Assembly (NCBI RefSeq): GCF_030116705.1
Contig: NZ_JAOTIK010000001.1
Coordinates: 434,001-498,000, forward strand
Direction of reading: 5' to 3'
DNA from: Streptomyces sp. ML-6
GTDB taxonomy: Bacteria; Actinomycetota; Actinomycetes; Streptomycetales; Streptomycetaceae
DNA: 64,000 bases
Shown: positions 58,010 through 64,000 of the stretch, in pieces
How positions within the stretch are numbered: the first letter of the stretch is position 1
Layout: every line of letters starts with the position of its first letter
Notes under the pieces: generated by a model
Seen by the model: the letters and a program-made list of their open reading frames with translations, nothing else
What the model was told of the DNA's origin: nothing
Database searches by the model: none
Translations under genes and position numbers: made by a program

Positions 58010-59233
58010 CTACGGGCGCTGGAGGGCGAGCACGGCGTTGTGCCCGCCGAATCCGAAGGAATGGCTGACGGCGCGCCGGACGGTCCGGTGCAGGGGCCGC
58101 TCGGTGACGCAGTCGATGTCGAACCCGGGCGCCGGGGCGTCCAGGTTGGCGATCGGCGGTACGACACCGCGCTGGAGCGTGAGGACCGTCAGCCCGGCCT
58201 CGATCGCCCCGGCCGCCCCCATGCAGTGCCCCAGCACGCCCTTGGGCGCGGTGACGGGGGGCCGGTGGGGGTAGACCCGGGCGATGAGGGCGGCCTCGGT
58301 GGCGTCGTTGGCCGGGGTCGCCGTGCCGTGGGCGTTGACGTGTTCGACGTCCTCGGCCGCCCAGTCCGCGTCGCGCAGCGCGGCCTCCACCGCCGCCTGG
58401 GCGACCGCGCCGGACGGATGCGGGCGGATCGGGTGGTGGGCGTCGGTGGTGGCGCCGGTGCCGGCCAGCAGGGCCCGGGGCGCGGCGCCCCGGGCATCGG
58501 CGTCGTCCGCCCGTTCCAGCACCATGACGGCGGCGCCCTCGCCCATGACCAGCCCGGCGCGGTCGGCCGCGAAGGGCCGGCAGAGCAGGGCGGGGTCGCC
58601 GTCCTTCCGGGCCCCGGCCCCGGACCGGGCGAACCCGGCCATGGCCACCGGGTAGACGATCGACTCGGTGGCTCCCGCGAGGGCGATGTCGCACTGCCCG
58701 GTGGCCAGCAGGTCGCGGGCGACGGACAGCGCGGTGGCGCCGGACGAGCAGGCGGTGCAGGGCGCCAGGCTGGGTCCGGTGGCCTTCATCTGGATCGCGA
58801 TCTCGGCGGCGGGCATGTTCGGGATCGTGAGCAGGATGCCCGACGGGGAGGTGGCCCCGGCCCCCGCCCGTTCGAGCACCACGGCCTGCTCGGTCAGTGA
58901 GGCCGACCCCCCGCTGCTGGTGCCGACGACCACCGCGACCCGGCCGCCGTCCCACCGGGCCGGGTCGAGTCCGGCGTCGGCGACCGCCTCCCGGGCGGCG
59001 AGGACGGCGAACTTCACGTATCTCCCCATGCGGAAGGCCGCACGGCCGCCGATCGCGGCGTCCAGGTCGATGCCGTCGACGACGCAGGCGAAGTCGATCT
59101 CGCACCCGTCCAGTTCCGCGACGGTCCGGGCCGGCGAGACACCGGCGCACACGCCGTTCCAGGTGGACTCGGTGTCGTTGCCGACCGGGGTGATCATGCC
59201 CAGGCCGGTGACGGCGATGGCCGGTTTGTTCAT
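58010..59233 (-). CDS. Beta-ketoacyl-ACP synthase (FabF type) KS1
   Basis: 407-residue condensing enzyme with an intact Cys-His-His triad: Cys in CTACSSGATALS near 161, His in VNAHGTATPAND near 301 and His in PKGVLGHCMGAAGA near 338. The sequence ends with SHSFGFGGHNAVLALQ. The ATG overlaps the ACP stop by four bases. It is strikingly similar to KS2 (61666-62943), including the DGIDLD segment, as if the two arose by duplication or form a KS/chain-length-factor-like pair. Confidence 0.93.
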   Translation of the reverse strand: MNKPAIAVTGLGMITPVGNDTESTWNGVCAGVSPARTVAELDGCEIDFACVVDGIDLDAAIGGRAAFRMGRYVKFAVLAAREAVADAGLDPARWDGGRVAVVVGTSSGGSASLTEQAVVLERAGAGATSPSGILLTIPNMPAAEIAIQMKATGPSLAPCTACSSGATALSVARDLLATGQCDIALAGATESIVYPVAMAGFARSGAGARKDGDPALLCRPFAADRAGLVMGEGAAVMVLERADDADARGAAPRALLAGTGATTDAHHPIRPHPSGAVAQAAVEAALRDADWAAEDVEHVNAHGTATPANDATEAALIARVYPHRPPVTAPKGVLGHCMGAAGAIEAGLTVLTLQRGVVPPIANLDAPAPGFDIDCVTERPLHRTVRRAVSHSFGFGGHNAVLALQRP

Positions 59234-59505
59234 CGGGCGCCGCTCATCGCGCTCTCGCCGCCCACCAGCGCCCCGCCGTCGGTCGCCTCGATGAACCGGG
59301 TGATGTCGGCGAGGGTGGCGTTCTTGGGGAGGCGGTCGAAGTCCTGGTCGCCGCCGACGGTCTCCCTGAGGAGGACGGCGAACTCGGCGGCGGCCAGGGA
59401 GTCCATCTCCAGGCTGTCCATCGTGGAGTCCGGGCGGATCTCGCCGACGGGCACTTTGAAGGTGTGCGTCAGCACCTCGGTGATCTTGGGATGAATCGCA
59501 CTCAT
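59230..59505 (-). CDS. Acyl carrier protein
   Basis: 91 residues. The phosphopantetheine Ser 36 lies in LEMDSLAAAEF, preceded by VGEIRPDSTMDS; the remainder fits the four-helix ACP fold with a longer C-terminal tail. It is coupled to KS1 and belongs to a four-gene set rather than to primary fatty-acid synthesis, as no fabD/fabH are here. GAGGAAG precedes the ATG. Confidence 0.9.
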   Translation of the reverse strand: MSAIHPKITEVLTHTFKVPVGEIRPDSTMDSLEMDSLAAAEFAVLLRETVGGDQDFDRLPKNATLADITRFIEATDGGALVGGESAMSGAR

Positions 59506-59592
59506 GATCTTCCTCTTCGTCGTTCGGCCGTCGTCCGGCCGTCTTTCGGTCCGGCTGCCGGGCCCGGCGGAGCATCGTCCCGACGTCGAATC

Positions 59593-59642
59593 AACTGGGC
59601 GGAGTGCCTCCAGTTACGCCTTGTGCCGAACCGATTCGGCAC
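59593..59642. promoter_or_regulatory. Two dyads upstream of the ACP gene
   Basis: GTGCCGAA-CCGA-TTCGGCAC (59623-59642) is a perfect dyad. AACTGG (59593-59598) pairs with CCAGTT (59610-59615). Both lie in the 281-bp gap before acp-KS1 and may be operators or a terminator of the upstream oxidase transcript. Confidence 0.5.
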
Positions 59643-59786
59643 CACTTTCCCCACGCCCCGCGCAGCATCGGGCCAGAACCGTCGTCGTCCCCCAGAAAGC
59701 CAGCAGGACAACCCGGGTCCCGAGGGCCCCGGCAACCTCCCGGACCCGGCGGGGACGCACAGGCGTTCCCGTCTCCCCCGGGGTTC

Positions 59787-61652
59787 TCATTGCTCCTCCG
59801 CAGCCGTCGTCCGCTCCCCGTCCGTGTGCCAGGGGGCAGCCGGATCGTCGTACGCCTCCAGGTAGTCGGCCCCGGCGATGGGCCAGTCGGCGAGCACCTG
59901 CGGCGGCAGCGCGAAGGACTCGACGAGGTCCGGGAGCCGGGCGGCGACGGCGGTGACGAGCTCCTCCACCGCGTCCGGCAGCCCCTTGACCTGACCGGTC
60001 GTCAAATACCCTGCGGCCAGCAGATCACCGCTGTTGCGGGCGACGACGTCGAGCGCGAACAGCCGTTGCAGTTCGTCGAGCCGGTCCCTGGCGGGTCCCT
60101 CGGGCAGGGCGGCCACCGCCTCCGCGTACGCCTCGGCCGCCTGGCTGCACGCGTGCGCCTCGACGCCGCGCAGCGCGGGCCCGGCCGCCGCGTTCCAGCG
60201 GGCCAGCCGGTCGCCCCGCGGGGCGAGAGCGATCCGTTCCCCGGCCCGCGCGAACCAGATCCGTTCCAGGGCCGCGAGCAGTCCGCCGAGGAACCGGGGG
60301 TCGTCGAGCGCGCCGGTGGTCGCGGCGGGGGGATCGTCGTACCCGGCCGGCGGGGCGGCGAACAGCATCTCGGCGGCCGCCTTGGCGTGGATGGCCACGT
60401 TGTCGCCCTCGGCGGTGATGGCGCCCTCCACCCCCGTGACCAGTTCGCTCATGCCGTTGTGTTCCAGGAGCGCCTGGGCCCCGCAGCGTTCCCGGCACTC
60501 GACGATCACGGACCTCGCCCGCCAGGTGATCCATCCCTTGGCGACGGCGACCAGCCGCTCCGCCTCCTCCCGCCCCTCCCCCGGCCCCTCCCGCTCCCAG
60601 CGGTCCAGGGCCCTGCGGTGCAGCAGGCTCATCGCGAAGACGGTGGCCATGGCGTGGGCGAGCGGGCCGTGGTGGCTGCGGTGGGCGATCACCGGCACCG
60701 GCCGCGAGCCGCGGGGGCCCGAGATGTACCGGTGCCCCCCGTAGCGGACGGCGACGGCGAGCGTCGCGCGGGCCGAGCCGACCGCGCAGGCGGTCATCGA
60801 GATCTTGCCGGAGGTGACCCGGCCGATCGAGGCCAGGAAGCGGCGCCTCCGGTTGGCCACGGCGCTGCTGAACTCCCCGTCGTCATCGATGCGTCCGTGC
60901 TCCCCGCCGAGCAGCGCCGCGCGCTCCACGAAGACCCGGTCGAAGGAGGTCAGGCAGTGGTCCACCGGACTGCCGGTGCGGGCGGGCAGCCGGCGCACCC
61001 GGATGCCGGGCAGGGCCCGTTCGGCGTCGGTGAGCGGCACGAGGAAGAGGAAGACGCCGTGGTCGTCCCCCTCGACGATCAGCCGGGCCGCCACCAGTCC
61101 GGTCTTGGGGCCGCCGACCGGGCTGGTGTTGGGCATGAACTTCTGGGCCCCGGCGTGCGGGGTGTGCAGCACGAACCCGTCGCGTCCGCGGTCGTAGGCG
61201 GCCGTGGTCTCGACGGCCGCGGCGTCGTTGCCGTGCGCCACCTCCGTACAGAGGAAGGTGCCGACGCTGCGCAGCCGGAGGAAGTCGGAGAGGTCGCGGG
61301 AGGTGTCGCCCCCGTGGTCGAGGAGGCTGCCGAGGAAGAGGTTGTAGTGGATTCCGGCCACCGTGGCGAGCGCCGGGTCGACCGGGCCGAGCCACTCGTG
61401 CAGGGCCGCGAGGGCGCGCGCGTCGGCGGCCAGCCGGGCGCCGCTGTCCAGGCATTCGTTGAGGACGCGCAGCCGCTCGTACACGAGGGCCAGGCGCTCG
61501 TCGGGGGTGCGCAGGTCCGGGCGGCGGAACGGTTCCGTGCTGATCATCCGTTGCCAGAAGCCGTGCTCCCGGCGGAAGTCGTCGCCGAGGAGGACACCGG
61601 TGAGCAGATCCGTGGACCGTTCGGCGGAAGGGCTGTCGATCGTTGCGGTCAT
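59787..61652 (-). CDS. Acyl-CoA oxidase
   Basis: 621 residues, four-helix/beta/helix acyl-CoA oxidase family, which makes trans-2-enoyl thioesters with FAD and oxygen. Features: a flavin-region stretch LCTEVAHGNDAAAVETTAAY, the substrate segment KFMPNTSPVGGPKTGLVAA, and the catalytic Glu in AITAEGDNVAIHAKAA. It starts 14 bases after the KS2 stop and precedes acp-KS1 by 281 bp. In a biosynthetic set it may install a double bond on an ACP- or CoA-bound chain. Confidence 0.9.
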   Translation of the reverse strand: MTATIDSPSAERSTDLLTGVLLGDDFRREHGFWQRMISTEPFRRPDLRTPDERLALVYERLRVLNECLDSGARLAADARALAALHEWLGPVDPALATVAGIHYNLFLGSLLDHGGDTSRDLSDFLRLRSVGTFLCTEVAHGNDAAAVETTAAYDRGRDGFVLHTPHAGAQKFMPNTSPVGGPKTGLVAARLIVEGDDHGVFLFLVPLTDAERALPGIRVRRLPARTGSPVDHCLTSFDRVFVERAALLGGEHGRIDDDGEFSSAVANRRRRFLASIGRVTSGKISMTACAVGSARATLAVAVRYGGHRYISGPRGSRPVPVIAHRSHHGPLAHAMATVFAMSLLHRRALDRWEREGPGEGREEAERLVAVAKGWITWRARSVIVECRERCGAQALLEHNGMSELVTGVEGAITAEGDNVAIHAKAAAEMLFAAPPAGYDDPPAATTGALDDPRFLGGLLAALERIWFARAGERIALAPRGDRLARWNAAAGPALRGVEAHACSQAAEAYAEAVAALPEGPARDRLDELQRLFALDVVARNSGDLLAAGYLTTGQVKGLPDAVEELVTAVAARLPDLVESFALPPQVLADWPIAGADYLEAYDDPAAPWHTDGERTTAAEEQ

Positions 61653-61665
61653 GAAAATATAACGA

Positions 61666-62943
61666 TCAAGCAATGGCGAGGACACCCGGTTCCGTGCGCG
61701 GCGGGCCGTCCCCGGAGAACCGCTGGAAGGCGAGCACGACGTTGTGCCCGCCGAAGCCGAAGGAGTGGCTCAGCGCCCGCTCGACGTGCTGGAGGCGGGG
61801 CTCCTTGACCACGCAGTCCAGGTCGAACCCGTCGGGCAGCGAGTCCAGATTGGCGATGGGCGGTACGAGGCCGTGCTCCAGGGTCAGTACGGTGGCGGCC
61901 GCCTCGATCGCCCCGGCCGCGGCGAGGGTGTGTCCGAGTACCCCCTTGGGGGCGGTCACCGACGGGCGGTGGGGGAAGAGCGACGAGATCAGGGTGGTCT
62001 CCATCGCGTCGTTCAGCACCGTGGACGTGCCGTGCGCGTTGATGTGGTCGACCTCGTGGGCCGCCCAGCCCGCCTCCGCCAGCGCGGACTCGACGGCCCT
62101 GCGCGCCCCGCCGCCGTCCGGCGGCGGGGCCGTGGGGTGGTGGGCGTCGGTGGCGGCGCCCGCACCGGTCAGCAGGGCGCGCGGGCGGGCGCCGCGGGCG
62201 AGCGCGTCGTCCGTGCGCTCCAGTACGAGCACGGCGGCGCCCTCGCCGATCACGAAGCCGTCCCGGTCGGCGGCGAACGGCCGCGAGGCCCCCGCCGGGT
62301 CGTCCCCGCGCAGGGAGAGCGCGCCCATCCCCGCGAAGGCGCTCACCACCAGCGGGGTCAGCACGGACTCCGCGCCGCCGGCCACCACCACGTCGCACCG
62401 GCCGCTCGTCAGCAGGTCGCGGGCGACGGCGAGCGCAGTCGCCCCGGACGCGCAGGCGGTCGCCGGGGCCAGGCTGGGGCCGTGCGCCCGCAGGGCGATG
62501 GCCACCTCCCCGGCGGCGGCGTTGGGCATCATCATCGGGACCAGGAGCGGCGAGACCGCGTCCGGTCCGCCGCCGTCGAGCCGGCGCACGTTGTCGACGA
62601 GGACGGAGACCGCACCCACCCCGACGCCGAGCACCACGCCGACCCGGTCGCCGTCCCACCGCTCGGGCGAGAGGCCGGCGTCCGCCACCGCCCGGCGGGC
62701 GGCGACCAGCGCCATCTTCACGAACCGCGCCATGCGCCAGACCGTCCGCCCGCCGACGGCCCGGTCCAGGTCGATCCCGTCCACCGGACAGCCGAAGTCG
62801 ACCGGCAGCCCGGCCAGTTCGTCGCAGCCCCGGGCCACCGAGACCCCGGCGCACAGCCCCTCCCAGAAGGTCTGCTCCTCCGCGCCCGCGGGCGTCACCA
62901 GCCCCAGTCCCGTCACCGCGACCCCCATGCCGACCCGCGCCAT
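61666..62943 (-). CDS. Beta-ketoacyl-ACP synthase (FabF type) KS2
   Basis: 425 residues. The triad is Cys in ATACASGATALAVA near 164, His in INAHGTSTVLND near 303 and His in PKGVLGHTLAAAGA near 336, all intact. A chain-length factor would normally lack the Cys, so both KS proteins could condense. ATG 62943 is used; an upstream GGAGGAGG is somewhat far (11 bases), and the in-frame Met two codons later is possible. It is the first gene of the cluster. Confidence 0.93.
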   Translation of the reverse strand: MARVGMGVAVTGLGLVTPAGAEEQTFWEGLCAGVSVARGCDELAGLPVDFGCPVDGIDLDRAVGGRTVWRMARFVKMALVAARRAVADAGLSPERWDGDRVGVVLGVGVGAVSVLVDNVRRLDGGGPDAVSPLLVPMMMPNAAAGEVAIALRAHGPSLAPATACASGATALAVARDLLTSGRCDVVVAGGAESVLTPLVVSAFAGMGALSLRGDDPAGASRPFAADRDGFVIGEGAAVLVLERTDDALARGARPRALLTGAGAATDAHHPTAPPPDGGGARRAVESALAEAGWAAHEVDHINAHGTSTVLNDAMETTLISSLFPHRPSVTAPKGVLGHTLAAAGAIEAAATVLTLEHGLVPPIANLDSLPDGFDLDCVVKEPRLQHVERALSHSFGFGGHNVVLAFQRFSGDGPPRTEPGVLAIA

Positions 62944-63131
62944 GTTCCGCCCCCTCCTCCGTAATCGATCACGCCTACCGGTTGTCGAACGGCAGTAGCC
63001 CCGGAGAGGATGCGGCCGATTACCCGAACGGGTCATTGACACCCCCGACGGGTCGAACGGCTGCGCGTGTCATGGAGGAGGTGTTCCCACCCGGCCGCAG
63101 CAGGGGCGGAGTGCGGTGGCGCCCGGGTGTG

Positions 63132-64000
63132 TCAGGCCCGGGCGGTCCGATCGAGTGCCGTCGCCAACTCCCTCGCGTCCGGCGGGTTGGCGCCGGCCCG
63201 GGAGACGGTCACGGCGGCGGAGGCCACCGCATGGCGCAGGACGTCGGCCACCGTGTCCCGGTCCGTCGCGCGCAGCCGTTCCCGGCCGTCGGCGCCGAGC
63301 AGCCCGTGCGCGGCCAGGGCGTGCAGGGTGCCCGACATGAAGGCGTCGCCCGCCCCCACCGTGTCCACGACCTCGACGGGCAGGGCGTCGACCGTCACCC
63401 GCGCACCGGGCAGGACGGCCAGCGCGCCGTCGCCTCCCCGGGTGACCAGGACGAGGGCCGGGCCGGTGGCCAGCCACCGTTCCGCGACCCGTCCGGGGTC
63501 CTGGCCCGGGTGGAGCCACTCCAGGTCCTCGTCGCTCGCCTTGACCACGTCGGCGAGCGCGACGCACCGCTCGACCCTGCGCACGGCGTCCCGGTGCTCC
63601 CCCATCAGTCCGGGCCGCACGTTGGGGTCGTAGCTGACGGTCGCGGACGCCCGCAGCGACTCGACGGCGCCGAGGACGGTCGCCGCGCCCGGTTCCATCA
63701 CCGTCGCGACGGAGCCGATGTGGACGTGGTGCGGGGTCCGGTCCGGGGCGACCGGGCCGAGCGTCCAGGTGATCTCGAAGGTGTACTCGGCCCGGCCCCC
63801 GGCGTCCAGGGTCACGGCCGCGGACGGGGTGGCGGCCGTGGCTCCGTCCGTGCGCACCTCGACGCCGGCCCCGGTCAGGTGGTCCCTGATCAGCCGCCCG
63901 TTGTCGTCCGGGCCGAGCTGGGTGAGCAGGGTGGTGTCGTGGCCGAGCCGGGCCAGGCCGAGGGCGACGTTGGCCGGACTGCCGCCCGGGTGGACCCGGT
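63132..64000 (-). CDS. PfkB-family carbohydrate kinase, N-terminus cut by the window
   Basis: The visible ~289 codons include GGSPANVALGLARLG near the N-terminal end, the NVRPGLMGEHRDAVRRVE substrate region and the ATP/anion-hole motif DTVGAGDAFMSGTL. It is probably a fructokinase or ribokinase-like enzyme. The N-terminal ~20-30 residues lie beyond the right edge. It is 188 bp from KS2 and probably unrelated to it. Confidence 0.92.
   Translation of the reverse strand, partial: RVHPGGSPANVALGLARLGHDTTLLTQLGPDDNGRLIRDHLTGAGVEVRTDGATAATPSAAVTLDAGGRAEYTFEITWTLGPVAPDRTPHHVHIGSVATVMEPGAATVLGAVESLRASATVSYDPNVRPGLMGEHRDAVRRVERCVALADVVKASDEDLEWLHPGQDPGRVAERWLATGPALVLVTRGGDGALAVLPGARVTVDALPVEVVDTVGAGDAFMSGTLHALAAHGLLGADGRERLRATDRDTVADVLRHAVASAAVTVSRAGANPPDARELATALDRTARA

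Overview
This 64 kb window is chromosomal DNA of a high-G+C actinomycete, almost certainly a Streptomyces. The evidence is very high third-position G+C, frequent GTG/TTG starts behind GGAGG-type ribosome sites, a SigB/F-type sigma factor, RsbW-like and SpoIIE/PP2C regulators, a monomeric NADP isocitrate dehydrogenase and F420-type LLM oxidoreductases. About 58 genes or gene remnants can be supported. No rRNA, tRNA or CRISPR array was seen.

Left part (1-13 kb): a phosphoketolase cut by the left edge is coupled to an aldehyde dehydrogenase. Next come an RsbW-like ATPase and a three-gene molybdenum hydroxylase operon whose FAD subunit carries a PaoB-type 4Fe-4S motif. A DUF6479-VOC pair follows, preceded by a possible SigB-type promoter. 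A secreted His-rich copper-type protein sits behind a CsoR-like operator, and a tyrosine phosphatase comes next.

13-25 kb: molybdate transport (modA, a modB-modC fusion and a Mop-type DNA-binding regulator) may feed the molybdenum enzyme upstream. The B12-dependent methylmalonyl-CoA mutase operon mutA-mutB-meaB follows, then a short second Rho factor with a structured leader and an aldo/keto reductase.

25-34 kb: respiratory and central metabolism genes: type II NADH dehydrogenase, an orphan cytochrome oxidase subunit I with a small coupled membrane protein, an SDR, isocitrate dehydrogenase and an LLM oxidoreductase.

34-38 kb: an accessory island. A TetR regulator and a TIM-barrel-like protein diverge from a tandem operator. 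They are followed by a perfect 18-bp hairpin and by decayed pieces of three transposase families (IS701, ISL3, IS5).

38-57 kb: PTS-type dihydroxyacetone kinase (dhaKLM), a very large secreted phosphodiester glycosidase/metallophosphoesterase, a P450-SDR operon, an alcohol dehydrogenase pseudogene, a SpoIIE-type phosphatase, a GNAT/quinone-reductase pair, and an amidase divergent from a TetR gene across twin operators. A SigB-type sigma factor, a beta-hydroxyacid dehydrogenase, CbiZ (cobinamide salvage, relevant to the B12 mutase) and a PRC-barrel stress protein follow.

58-64 kb: a compact set of two ketosynthases, an acyl carrier protein and an acyl-CoA oxidase looks like a small uncharacterised fatty-acid/polyketide cluster. 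It is flanked by a PfkB sugar kinase cut by the right edge. This cluster, the tandem-operator island and the second Rho leader are the best candidates for undescribed biology.
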